From the NCBI RefSeq assembly GCF_001412655.1, contig NZ_CP012996.1, forward strand, positions 3,658,001 to 3,722,000: DNA of 64,000 nt, read 5' to 3'. Positions within the stretch are counted from its first letter, which is position 1, and each line of letters opens with the position of its first letter. Under the pieces are notes generated by a model that saw only the letters and a program-made list of their open reading frames with translations, was not told where the DNA came from and did no database searches. Source of the DNA: Pedobacter sp. PACM 27299 (GTDB lineage Bacteria > Bacteroidota > Bacteroidia > Sphingobacteriales > Sphingobacteriaceae). The translations under genes and the position numbers were made by a program. This document shows positions 1 through 8,780 of this stretch, in pieces.

Positions 1-386
1 ACTTGTTTTTTACTCATTCCCAAGGCATTTGCTGCCTCAACAACATCAACATTTACTCCTGTTAGACCAGTAAAAGTATTTCGGATGATGGGTAATAGTG
101 CATATACGAGCAAAGCGACAATAGCAGGTTTTGCTCCAATTCCTAATAATGGAATCATAAAACCAAGCAGTGCGATACTGGGAATCGTTTGTAATACACC
201 TGCAAAGCCCAAAATACCTGATGCCCATTTACGTTTCCCTGCGATAAACATGCCTAAAGGAAGGCCAATTGCAATGGCGAGTATTAAAGCCGTAAAAGTG
301 AGTCCAAGGTGCTGTAAAGTCTGACTTAAGAGTTTATCCTTTTGCTCCCACATGAAATTCCATAACGTTTGCTGGCGATCATCCAT
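1..386 (-). CDS. Osmoprotectant (glycine betaine/choline-type) ABC transporter permease, partial at the left edge
   Basis: Only the first 128 residues are in the window; the gene continues to the left. The ATG at 386 is preferred because it overlaps the ATPase stop by 8 bases (ATGGATGA), a sign of translational coupling. The visible part has transmembrane segments and the BPD-type permease motif near residues 107-128, containing EAANALGMSKKQ, which matches the EAA loop that contacts the ATPase in OpuCB/ProW proteins. The protein would sit in the inner membrane and form the channel for a compatible solute. Many Bacteroidota relatives fuse this permease to the substrate-binding domain; that part would lie outside the window, so I cannot say. 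Family assignment is fairly firm, the substrate is inferred. Confidence 0.85.
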   Translation of the reverse strand, partial: MDDRQQTLWNFMWEQKDKLLSQTLQHLGLTFTALILAIAIGLPLGMFIAGKRKWASGILGFAGVLQTIPSIALLGFMIPLLGIGAKPAIVALLVYALLPIIRNTFTGLTGVNVDVVEAANALGMSKKQ

Positions 387-1140
387 GAACATTCTTGTTT
401 TGATATAGGAATTCAAGGACTAAACGTGAACCATCCAGAAACTGGCGTGCAAAATCATTAACTGGCCGATAGAGCAGGTCTTGTGCCGTACCTATTTGAA
501 CGACCTCTCCATTACACATTAAACAAATCCGATCTGCCAGTTCAAAAGCTTCCTGCACATCGTGTGTCACCATCACGATCGTTTTTCGCTTGAGTTCTTC
601 TAACGCTTTAAATTCTACCTGAATATTTGTTCTGGTTACATTATCGAGTGCGCCAAAGGGCTCATCCATCAATAAGATTGCAGGATCGGCGACTAGTGCT
701 CTTGCCAACCCCACCCGCTGCTGTTGTCCACCACTCAATTCATGAGGAAATAAGGTCAGGCAATCCGGCGATAAATGAAGTTTTTCCAGCAGCTCAAGTG
801 TGCGGGTCTCAATTTGGGAGGCCAGCCAGTTCAGCAATTTCGGAACAACGGCAATATTTTCCGCAACTGTATAATGAGGAAAAAGACCAATATTCTGCAT
901 TACATAACCGATTTTTCGTCTTAACATTTCCGGTTTTTCATCAGATGCGGACTGACCATTGATAAGGATTTTTCCGAAGTCTGGTTCGATCAGGCGGTTG
1001 ATCATTTTTAGTGTGGTTGTTTTCCCACAGCCACTCGTTCCTAGAATTACCATGGTTTCGCCTTCCTGTACCGTAAAAGAAACCTCTTTTACCGCTGCTG
1101 TACTTCCAAAATGCTTACTGACGCCCAATAATTCAATCAT
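379..1140 (-). CDS. Osmoprotectant ABC transporter ATP-binding protein (OpuCA/ProV-like)
   Basis: This 253-residue ATPase powers the neighbouring permease. Visible motifs in order: Walker A GTSGCGKTT (about residues 34-42), signature LSGGQQQRV (135-143), Walker B ILLMDE (155-160) and the switch histidine in VTHD (193). It ends soon after the ABC domain and lacks the C-terminal CBS pair that senses ionic strength in OpuCA/ProV proteins, so gating by salt would need another route. It starts directly after the oxidoreductase stop codon (TAA followed by ATG) and overlaps the permease by 8 bases, so all three are one transcript. Substrate is inferred from similarity to the quaternary-amine uptake family. 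Confidence 0.88.
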   Translation of the reverse strand: MIELLGVSKHFGSTAAVKEVSFTVQEGETMVILGTSGCGKTTTLKMINRLIEPDFGKILINGQSASDEKPEMLRRKIGYVMQNIGLFPHYTVAENIAVVPKLLNWLASQIETRTLELLEKLHLSPDCLTLFPHELSGGQQQRVGLARALVADPAILLMDEPFGALDNVTRTNIQVEFKALEELKRKTIVMVTHDVQEAFELADRICLMCNGEVVQIGTAQDLLYRPVNDFARQFLDGSRLVLEFLYQNKNVHG

Positions 1141-2526
1141 TTATTTCTCTATCATATTCATAAAAAGGTTGTTTAGGGACTCCGAGAATGTAGGATGTGC
1201 AAAAACACCATACCTTATCGTATCGGCAGTAATATCGCCTTGCATGGCCATCTGCAGGACTGCCATAATCTCACCGCCCTCTGCTGCAAGCATACAGGCC
1301 CCTAATATTTTTCTACTTTTACGGTCTACAATGGCTTTCATAAAACCTAAAGTCTGCCCTGTTTCTATGCCCCTTGCGACCTGCGTCATCGGGATTTTTG
1401 CCACCAGAAAATCCAATCCTTTCTCCTTTGCCTGCGCTGCGGAAAGTCCTACCCTTGCTAACTGCGGATCAGTGAACATGCAGTAAGGAACTTGTCGATT
1501 TGCCGTACTCAGTTTTTCTTTCTCTATCAAATTCCTATATACAATCGTATAATCATTATAAGCAATATGGGTAAAGGCAGGCCCTCCATTTACATCCCCA
1601 AGTGCATAAATCCCTTTTACGGATGTTTCGAGCTTTTCATTGACCAGAACGTAACCGTTCTTATCTATTTTTATACCTGGTATGTCCAGATTTAAAGTAT
1701 CTGTGTTTGGCGTTCGGCCGATGGCCAGTAGCAGATGGCTGGCTTTAATATTTTTCGTTCCATCAGCGGTTTTCAATTGAATACTTAATTTGCCTTGGAC
1801 TCCTTTAACTTCCTCTAACGTGCTTTTTGTCAGCAGCTTCAAGCCTTCTTCTTCTAATATTTCAGTCAGCGTTGAAGAAACATCTTCATCTTCCCCTCCT
1901 ACAATTCTGTATGATTTTTCAAGAACAGTTACTTTACTGCCAAACCGATGAAACAACTGAGCAAACTCCAATCCAATGTAATTGCCGCCAAGCACCACCA
2001 GATGTTCCGGAATTTCCTTTAAATCTAAAATAGTAGTGGAAGTCAGGTAGTTTCCACCTGTTAGGCCGGGAGTCGATGGAATCTTTGGTCTTGCCCCAGT
2101 ATTGATGAAAATCAGATCTGCGGAAAACAAAAGCTCTGCTCCATCTGAAGTCTTTACCGTTAATTCCTTTGGCCCTGAAAACGTTGCTTCACCATGGATA
2201 AGATCCAGACCTTTAGTGGATTCAACACCTTTTTTAGCCCCCGAACGGAAGGAATCAACGATTTCATCCTTCCTTTTCATGATCTTTTTCAGATCAACTT
2301 TAACTGTATCAATTTCCAGTCCAAGCAGACTTGCCTTCCTCGCCTGATGCGCCGCATGGGCAGCAGCGATAATCGTTTTTGTTGGCGTACATCCATCATT
2401 GATACAAGTACCACCAACCCATCTTTTTTCAATCAGAACGGTCTTTTTTCCCGCTTCGGCCAGCTTTTTAGCTAATGGTACCCCAGCTTGCCCTGCTCCA
2501 ATAATAATCGCATCGTAATGTTTCAT
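1141..2526 (-). CDS. FAD-dependent pyridine nucleotide-disulfide oxidoreductase (mercuric reductase/lipoamide dehydrogenase-like)
   Basis: The 461-residue protein is a class I flavoprotein disulfide reductase. It has an N-terminal FAD-binding GAGQAG motif (residues 10-15), the redox-active disulfide in GGTCINDGCTPTK (Cys41 and Cys46), a central NAD(P)-binding fold, and the C-terminal dimer interface with the catalytic AHPTFSE histidine and glutamate. There is no N-terminal heavy-metal-associated domain and no C-terminal Cys pair, so a true mercuric reductase is unlikely even though databases often label this group MerA. It is the first gene of an operon with the osmoprotectant transporter. 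The electron acceptor is unknown; the linkage to an ABC transporter is unusual. Confidence 0.87.
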   Translation of the reverse strand: MKHYDAIIIGAGQAGVPLAKKLAEAGKKTVLIEKRWVGGTCINDGCTPTKTIIAAAHAAHQARKASLLGLEIDTVKVDLKKIMKRKDEIVDSFRSGAKKGVESTKGLDLIHGEATFSGPKELTVKTSDGAELLFSADLIFINTGARPKIPSTPGLTGGNYLTSTTILDLKEIPEHLVVLGGNYIGLEFAQLFHRFGSKVTVLEKSYRIVGGEDEDVSSTLTEILEEEGLKLLTKSTLEEVKGVQGKLSIQLKTADGTKNIKASHLLLAIGRTPNTDTLNLDIPGIKIDKNGYVLVNEKLETSVKGIYALGDVNGGPAFTHIAYNDYTIVYRNLIEKEKLSTANRQVPYCMFTDPQLARVGLSAAQAKEKGLDFLVAKIPMTQVARGIETGQTLGFMKAIVDRKSRKILGACMLAAEGGEIMAVLQMAMQGDITADTIRYGVFAHPTFSESLNNLFMNMIEK

Positions 2527-2733
2527 TTCTTGCTGCTTTTACGGATTTAAAAATACACTGACTAATATAACTACTAATTAGCTCAAATGTTTGCAGCAGA
2601 AATATTGGTATGTTGATTAAAAAGTATAAGAGGAATGTATTGGCTTCGGCTAGGAATCGGGTTTGATGGCGACTTGACAAGGGAGTTGACGAAGTATGAG
2701 CCCTCGTCAATCCCTTAATTCAAAGCAAATCTT

Positions 2734-3870
2734 TTACTCTTCGCTCGTGTTTTTTAACTTCATTAACAAGGAATACGCACCTTTTACCACAATCTTTTTG
2801 CCTTTTAAGTCTGAATTTAGTGCAGCATAACCTTTTTCCGCGATTCCTTTTTTTACTTCTGTCATCTTGAAAATATGAGGGCCAGTACTCACAAAAACAT
2901 AGTCTTTGTTCTCATAATTTACAAAGGCATCTTCTGGTAAGGCATCTATTTTATCATTATTAACCTGTAAGGAGGCATTCATGTACATGCCTGGCACCAG
3001 CTTTTGGTCGTACTGCTCAAAATCACAATGAACCGTCGTACTTCTTTCCTCATTTAAGGCATGGCTCACTAAGGCTACCTTTGTGCGGTATTGCTGATCT
3101 GGCCTTGCATTACTGTAAGCCAGAACCTGCTGACCGATTTTAATCTTGCTCAGGTCCTTCTCAAATACAGTCAGGTTTAAGTGAATATTATTCGGGTTCA
3201 GGAGTTCAAAAATCACATCCGAGGGAACCACATATTTCCCAATATTCACATTCACCTTGCTTACATAACCGTTAATTGGCGAGTAAATACCAATTGTCCT
3301 GCTGATGTTATCTTCGGTAAGTTTAGCTGGATTAAGTCCGATCAACCTCAGCTTTTCTGCTAAAGCTTTACTTTCAATACTAAAGTTTTTATACTCATTA
3401 TCTGCCTGTTGAAAAACCTTATCACTTCCAGCTTTTGCCAAATGGAGTTCACGCTGCCTGTTGTATTCTTTCAGCGCAAAGCCCAGTTTATTTTTAGTAC
3501 TCAGGTAATCCTGCTGTAACTGGATATATTGTGGGTCTTCAATCGTAGCCAATAGCTGGCCTTTACTGATTTTGGTACCCGGCAGCATTTGCGTTGATTT
3601 CAGATAGCCCCCTAAAGGCACGCTGACAGACACCAAATTTTGCGGCGGCACTTCAATCTGTCCACTGAGCTTAAGCACCGTACTGATCTCCTTTTGCTGC
3701 ACTTCGGCAAGCTGCAAATCGATTTGCTTAGCCTGCTCCGGGCTCAGTTGAACGACACTTTCGTCCGTACTTGTTTTTACTTTCGACTCTTCATGCGCAC
3801 TGCTGCTGCATCCATAAATAAATACGGGAATCAATAATGCTGGCAAATATTTAAAAATGATAGATTTCAT
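2734..3870 (-). CDS. Heavy-metal efflux RND periplasmic adaptor (CzcB/CusB family lipoprotein)
   Basis: The 378-residue membrane-fusion protein links the inner-membrane RND pump to the outer-membrane channel. The N-terminus is a lipoprotein signal with the lipobox YGCSSS, so Cys21 is probably lipidated and anchored in a membrane facing the periplasm. Then follow a beta-barrel/lipoyl half, a coiled-coil hairpin (about residues 115-180), the second lipoyl half (INGYVSKVNVNIGKYV) and a membrane-proximal domain. It starts one base after the pump gene stop, so the two are co-transcribed. No Met/His-rich metal tail is seen, unlike CusB. Metal specificity is better judged from the pump. Confidence 0.9.
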   Translation of the reverse strand: MKSIIFKYLPALLIPVFIYGCSSSAHEESKVKTSTDESVVQLSPEQAKQIDLQLAEVQQKEISTVLKLSGQIEVPPQNLVSVSVPLGGYLKSTQMLPGTKISKGQLLATIEDPQYIQLQQDYLSTKNKLGFALKEYNRQRELHLAKAGSDKVFQQADNEYKNFSIESKALAEKLRLIGLNPAKLTEDNISRTIGIYSPINGYVSKVNVNIGKYVVPSDVIFELLNPNNIHLNLTVFEKDLSKIKIGQQVLAYSNARPDQQYRTKVALVSHALNEERSTTVHCDFEQYDQKLVPGMYMNASLQVNNDKIDALPEDAFVNYENKDYVFVSTGPHIFKMTEVKKGIAEKGYAALNSDLKGKKIVVKGAYSLLMKLKNTSEE

Positions 3871-3871
3871 G

Positions 3872-6800
3872 TTATTTTGATAAAAGGTAGTTCAATTGAA
3901 TAATACTGTTGTTCAGGTTGGTAACGGCATTGAGATAATCCATGCGTAGAGTTAAAGCCTGTTGGTTTAACAGGGTCCATTCCAGGTAATTGATTTCCCC
4001 TTTTTGCAGCTGTTGATTGAGTACTGCGGTAATTTCTCTGGCATTTTTCAAAGCATTGACTTCAAAGTCGTGCACGATTTCTTTGTTCTTTTTCAACTGC
4101 TGAACACCATTCTCCATGTCTGCCTGCAGCTGTTTTCGCGCATAACCGGTTTCCATTGCCGCAACATCCTGCTGTGCCCTTGCCGACCTTATCCTTGCCT
4201 TTTGCGCCCCAGAAAAGATTGGAATACCAACCCCCAGCTGAACCGAATGAAATCTGGATCCCAGATCATACCGAATGCCATCTTGCAAGCTCATATTCTG
4301 ATAACCTAAACTTAGTCCCGGCAACAATTTTGATTGCTCTACTTTTGTATTACTTTTTGCCAGCTGTTCTTCCTGTAAATGAAGTTTTAATACCGGATGA
4401 TTTTCCAGCATAGCCGGATCTACCGCATCAAATTCCATTTTAATAGCGGAAGCCTGTGGTAGGCGCATTTCACCTGCATTGATCAGCAAAAGGAATTGCT
4501 GCTGAAGGAAACTAAATTCCTTTTGTAACTCTTTCTGTTGTCTGCTGATCTGTGTCAACTGATTTTCAGCACTGGCCTTTTCCAGCATATTCGTCTCACC
4601 TGCTTTAAACCTCAATGCAGCTATCCGAAGGAACTCCCGATAAGTACTGTCCATTGACCGCAGCAAAGTCTGCTGCTCTGCAATTACCAATAGCTCGTAA
4701 AACATGGAAGTGGTCATCTTTTTAACCTCCGACTGCTTTAAATCTACCTCCAATAATTTCAGCTTCCATTCTTCCGACAATCTTTGTTTTTGTCGACCAT
4801 AAACCACTGGCAAACTGAAGCTTTGACTAATCCCAACTGAATTATCAATTAAAGCACTATTAAACTTTCCATATTGAGCTGACAGGCTGGCTTGAGGAAT
4901 ATCCATGCCCGCCTTAATTAATAACCTGGCTTGTTCAGCCCGTAGCTTTTGGCCCTTCAGCAGCATATTTCCAGCGGCTGCACTGTCTAATGCGTCCTGT
5001 AAACCAATTGGTTTTTGAGCAATTGCAGGACTGAAAGCAAAAAACAATAAAATCACCGTCACTACAGCCTTGCTGTGCTTACCCGGCTTAATCCCTTTCT
5101 CAACAGCCACATATAAAATCGGCAATACAAAAAGCGTCAATAAAGTTGCAATCATCAATCCTCCGATCACTACGGTTGCCAATGGTCTTTGTACAGAGGC
5201 ACCAGCCCCATTACTCAATGCCATTGGCAGGAAGCCTAAAGAAGCTACAAAAGCGGTCATCAATACTGGTCTTAACCTGGTCATCGTGCCCTGCATAACT
5301 ACGTTTTTCATATCTGTTTCTCCTGATTTTTTAATTCGGTTAAACTCTGCAACCAATACAATTCCATTCAGCACGGCGATGCCGAATAAGGCGATAAAGC
5401 CTACCCCCGCGCTGATACTGAAAGTCATACCCCTCATCGCGAGCAGGAAAATCCCGCCAATTGCTGATAATGGGATGGCGGTATAAATCAATAGTCCATA
5501 CTTTATGGAGTCAAAAGCGAAGTATAACAATAGAAAAATAAGGACCAGTGATACCGGAACGGCCACAGACAATCGGGATTTGGCCTCATTCAGGTTTTCA
5601 AAAGACCCACCATAAGCCACCGTATAACCCGCTGGCAATTTGATCTGCTCCTCTACTTTCTCCTGCAACTCGTTCACAATACTCTCTACATCCCTTCCAT
5701 TCACGTTAAAGCCTACCAGCACCCTTCTCTGCGTATTTTCTCTTTGTATCTGACTTGGACTGTCAACCAGTTCTACAGTGGCCACCTGGCTCAATGGAAT
5801 CTGGTTTCCTGCAGGTGTTGGAATCAGCAACTGCTGCACATCCGCAAGGTCTTTCCTGTTGTCATTATCCAATCGAACCACCAGTTCAAAACGCTTCTCA
5901 CCTTCAAAAACCAAACCGGTACTTTGTCCTGCAAATGCCGCATTGATGTTTCTATTAATGTCAGAAATGTTAAGCCCATATTGTGCAATCGCAGGTCTGT
6001 TGTATTTAATCACAATTTGAGGGGTTCCACTAATCTGTTCCACATAATGCTCCGTAGTCCCTTCTACACTTCTCACAATATTCCCTAATTTCTTAGCGTA
6101 TACACTCAAGGTATCCAGGTTTTCCCCATAAATCTTACATACTACATCTTGCCTGGCCCCTGTCATCAGTTCATTAAAACGCATTTGTACTGGAAACTGG
6201 AAGCTGGTAGTGACCCCTGGAACCTCAGATGCTGCTTTACTCATTTTCTCAGACAGCTCATCAAAGGAACTGGCAGAAGTCCATTCAGTTTTCTTCTTCA
6301 GGTTGATGATCATATCGCCCATATCCATTGGTAACGGCTCTGTAGGTACTTCACTGCTGCCGATTTTGGTCACGATATTTTTCACTTCCGGAAACCTGGA
6401 TTTGAGAATTGCTGAAACTTTTTGTACATTTTCAATTGTGGTGTTTAAACTGCTTCCAGAAAGCACCCGCGTTTCTACAGCATAGTCCCCTTCTTCGATG
6501 GAGGGGATAAACTCACCGCCTAACCTTGTCAGTAAAAACACAGCAAAAACAAACATTGCCACTACTACACTCAGGATGAGTTTTGGAATTGCCAATGCCC
6601 GATTTAAAATTTTGCTGTAACCAGCTTCTATTTTTGCCATCAGGCGATCGGAGAAGTTCTTTTTATCACTGATCTTTTTGCTTAGAAACACACTGCTGAC
6701 CATAGGAATATAAGTTAGCGACAAGATAAACGCGCCTAACAAGGCAAAAGCCACTGTTTGCGCCATTGGCTTAAACATCTTTCCTTCAATCCCCTGCAAA

Positions 6801-8203
6801 CTAAAAATCGGCAGGTAGACAATCAGGATGATGATCTGACCAAATACCGCACTGTTCATCATTTTAGAAGAAGCACTTTTCACTTCTTTATCCATTTCCT
6901 GCTGAGATAAAGTCCTTAATCCGGCAAATTTCTTACTATGGCTTAGCTGGTGCATCACCGCTTCCACGATAATGACTGCACCATCTACAATCAACCCAAA
7001 ATCAAGCGCACCAAGGCTCATCAGGTTACCACTTACCCCAAACAAATTCATCATGATGATCGCAAAAAGCATGGATAATGGAATTACAGAGGCCACTAAT
7101 AGCCCTGCACGCACATTTCCCAAGAACAAAACCAATACAAAGATCACGATCAACGCCCCCTCCATCAGGTTCGTTTTTACGGTATCAATCGCATTGCTCA
7201 CCATATCTGTACGATCCAGAAATGGTTCTATGACCACACCTTCCGGCAAGGACTTTTGAATCTCCGCGATTTTCGTTTTGATACTCTCAATCACTACATT
7301 ACTGTTGGCGCCTTTCAGCATCATGACAATTCCGCCAGACACTTCCCCTTCATCATTGTAAATTAAAGCACCATACCTGGTTGCTGAACCTATTTTCACT
7401 TCTGCAACATCGCGGACCAATAAAGGCACATTATTATTCTTGTTTTTGATGACTACATTCTCTATGTCATCTTTATTTTCAATCAATCCTTCACTTCTGA
7501 TATAGCTGACGGACGACTGCTTTTCTATATAAGAACCCCCGGTATTCTGGTTGTTGCTTTCCAGCGCATTAAACACATCGGCAATAGTAATTCCATGTGC
7601 CTGTAATTTATTAGGCTTAATCGCCACCTCATATTGCTTGAGCTTACCACCAAAACTGCTCACTTCGGCTACTCCTTTTACGCCTAATAATTGGCGCCTC
7701 ACCATCCAATCCTGTAGGGTACGCAATTCAGTAATGTCGTATTTGCTTTCATAGCCTTTTTTTGGCTTCAATACGTATTGATAGATCTCTCCTAGGCCGG
7801 TAGAGATAGGCCCCATTTCTGGCTTCCCAATCCCGTCGGGAATACTGGCCTGTACAGTAAGCAATCGCTCTGAAACCTGCTGACGGGCCCAATAAACATC
7901 TACATCATCATTAAAAACCAGAGTAACCAGAGAAAGTCCGAAACGACTGTAACTGCGAATTTCCTTAATCCCAGCGATATTACTGCTCGCCTGTTCTACC
8001 GGAAAAGTGACCAGTCTTTCAATGTCTGTTGCGCCATAAGAGGGCGCGGTGGTGATAATCTGTACCTGATTATTGGTAATATCAGGTACGGCATCTACCG
8101 GCAGTTTTGTCAATTCAAAAATACCGTAAATAACTAGCGCAATGGTAAATAGCGCCACTATGAGTTTATTCTTTACAGAAAACCCAATGATTTTATTCAA
8201 CAT
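3872..8203 (-). CDS. CzcA-type heavy-metal RND efflux pump fused to a TolC-like outer-membrane channel
   Basis: At 1443 residues this is an RND pump (about 1-1040) followed by an outer-membrane efflux protein (about 1063-1443). The pump has 12 predicted membrane segments and two large periplasmic loops; the fourth segment carries DFGLIVDGAVIIVEA, which matches the DFG-x3-DGA pattern described for divalent-cation (Co/Zn/Cd) HME pumps rather than the monovalent Cu/Ag group. After the last pump segment come a basic linker and a hydrophobic run ending SPAIAQ, which looks like an internal signal peptide with cleavage after Ala1062. The rest is coiled coil typical of TolC proteins. Such fusions are known in Bacteroidota. 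Sits between the small His-rich gene and the adaptor in one operon. Confidence 0.92.
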   Translation of the reverse strand: MLNKIIGFSVKNKLIVALFTIALVIYGIFELTKLPVDAVPDITNNQVQIITTAPSYGATDIERLVTFPVEQASSNIAGIKEIRSYSRFGLSLVTLVFNDDVDVYWARQQVSERLLTVQASIPDGIGKPEMGPISTGLGEIYQYVLKPKKGYESKYDITELRTLQDWMVRRQLLGVKGVAEVSSFGGKLKQYEVAIKPNKLQAHGITIADVFNALESNNQNTGGSYIEKQSSVSYIRSEGLIENKDDIENVVIKNKNNNVPLLVRDVAEVKIGSATRYGALIYNDEGEVSGGIVMMLKGANSNVVIESIKTKIAEIQKSLPEGVVIEPFLDRTDMVSNAIDTVKTNLMEGALIVIFVLVLFLGNVRAGLLVASVIPLSMLFAIIMMNLFGVSGNLMSLGALDFGLIVDGAVIIVEAVMHQLSHSKKFAGLRTLSQQEMDKEVKSASSKMMNSAVFGQIIILIVYLPIFSLQGIEGKMFKPMAQTVAFALLGAFILSLTYIPMVSSVFLSKKISDKKNFSDRLMAKIEAGYSKILNRALAIPKLILSVVVAMFVFAVFLLTRLGGEFIPSIEEGDYAVETRVLSGSSLNTTIENVQKVSAILKSRFPEVKNIVTKIGSSEVPTEPLPMDMGDMIINLKKKTEWTSASSFDELSEKMSKAASEVPGVTTSFQFPVQMRFNELMTGARQDVVCKIYGENLDTLSVYAKKLGNIVRSVEGTTEHYVEQISGTPQIVIKYNRPAIAQYGLNISDINRNINAAFAGQSTGLVFEGEKRFELVVRLDNDNRKDLADVQQLLIPTPAGNQIPLSQVATVELVDSPSQIQRENTQRRVLVGFNVNGRDVESIVNELQEKVEEQIKLPAGYTVAYGGSFENLNEAKSRLSVAVPVSLVLIFLLLYFAFDSIKYGLLIYTAIPLSAIGGIFLLAMRGMTFSISAGVGFIALFGIAVLNGIVLVAEFNRIKKSGETDMKNVVMQGTMTRLRPVLMTAFVASLGFLPMALSNGAGASVQRPLATVVIGGLMIATLLTLFVLPILYVAVEKGIKPGKHSKAVVTVILLFFAFSPAIAQKPIGLQDALDSAAAGNMLLKGQKLRAEQARLLIKAGMDIPQASLSAQYGKFNSALIDNSVGISQSFSLPVVYGRQKQRLSEEWKLKLLEVDLKQSEVKKMTTSMFYELLVIAEQQTLLRSMDSTYREFLRIAALRFKAGETNMLEKASAENQLTQISRQQKELQKEFSFLQQQFLLLINAGEMRLPQASAIKMEFDAVDPAMLENHPVLKLHLQEEQLAKSNTKVEQSKLLPGLSLGYQNMSLQDGIRYDLGSRFHSVQLGVGIPIFSGAQKARIRSARAQQDVAAMETGYARKQLQADMENGVQQLKKNKEIVHDFEVNALKNAREITAVLNQQLQKGEINYLEWTLLNQQALTLRMDYLNAVTNLNNSIIQLNYLLSK

Positions 8204-8282
8204 AAAAAGATTGTATAATGATTTATTCTTCTAACAATAAAAGCTAAACCAAGAGATTATTGCTCTGGCTTAGTAGTATAAA

Positions 8283-8663
8283 TCAAACTTTTGGCGGTTG
8301 CCAGATGGTATCCAGATGGGCATAAGGAATATGGTAGTCGTGATAGATGACCGGATGTAATTTCAATAAAGCACTGAATGCTTTGATGGTGTATTTGTGG
8401 AATGGTGGAGTTGCCGGACTGGTTAAAACAGAGTTTTTATCGATTGATTTAAAAGGCAATTGATTGTCGCGGTCTTCGTCGTTATCGGTATGAGGAATAG
8501 AGTTATAATGATCGAAGAGATACACAGAAAAGCTAATATCCTCATTTAAAGCCTTGTGCTCAAAGTAGTGTTGAAAAAGTAAGGGCAGTTTGATTAATTC
8601 CTGCAATCCGGTAGAAAAAATGAGGAGGATTATAGTTACAAATATGGATACGTGCTTCTTCAA
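8283..8663 (-). CDS. Small exported His-rich protein of the metal-efflux operon, unknown function
   Basis: The 126-residue product starts with a signal-peptide-like hydrophobic stretch (residues 6-20), followed by LPLLFQHYFEHK, and is rich in histidine, especially near the C-terminus (HPVIYHDYHIPYAHLD). I recall similar short proteins ahead of CzcA/CusA genes in Bacteroidota, with the same LP..xHxxEH pattern, but no named function. A periplasmic metal-binding or sensing role is inferred from the histidines and the operon position. The start is TTG at 8663, preceded directly by AGGAG and, just before that, a TACATTTG promoter box (minus strand, 8676-8669), so it is probably the first gene of the operon and has almost no leader. 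Confidence 0.75.
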   Translation of the reverse strand: MKKHVSIFVTIILLIFSTGLQELIKLPLLFQHYFEHKALNEDISFSVYLFDHYNSIPHTDNDEDRDNQLPFKSIDKNSVLTSPATPPFHKYTIKAFSALLKLHPVIYHDYHIPYAHLDTIWQPPKV

Positions 8664-8668
8664 CTCCT

Positions 8669-8676
8669 CAAATGTA
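8669..8676 (-). promoter_or_regulatory. TAnnTTTG promoter -7 box of the metal-efflux operon
   Basis: TACATTTG on the minus strand, matching the Bacteroidota -7 consensus TAnnTTTG. It ends five bases before the TTG start of the small His-rich gene, with AGGAG in between. A T-rich stretch lies about 20 bases upstream in the -33 position. Confidence 0.5.
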
Positions 8677-8780
8677 TTGGTTTCTTAGCTCCTAAAAAAA
8701 GAAAAATCAGTAACAATTTTATAAAAAAGAAGTGCTGGCCATGTTTTGACAAATGCTTAATTAGCCTGATTTTACAATAC

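Noticed and set aside
959..1486. A 175-codon plus-strand open frame
   Set aside because: It runs antisense to the ABC ATPase and the flavoprotein, whose motifs are unmistakable; its own translation shows no domain or signal.
1141..2526. Mercuric reductase identity for the flavoprotein
   Set aside because: The active-site disulfide is present but the N-terminal metal-binding domain and C-terminal Cys pair of MerA are not, and no mer genes are nearby.
2468..2710. An 80-codon minus-strand frame across the flavoprotein start
   Set aside because: It overlaps the true start of the flavoprotein in another frame and shows no coding pattern; the 2527-2733 gap has no recognisable feature.
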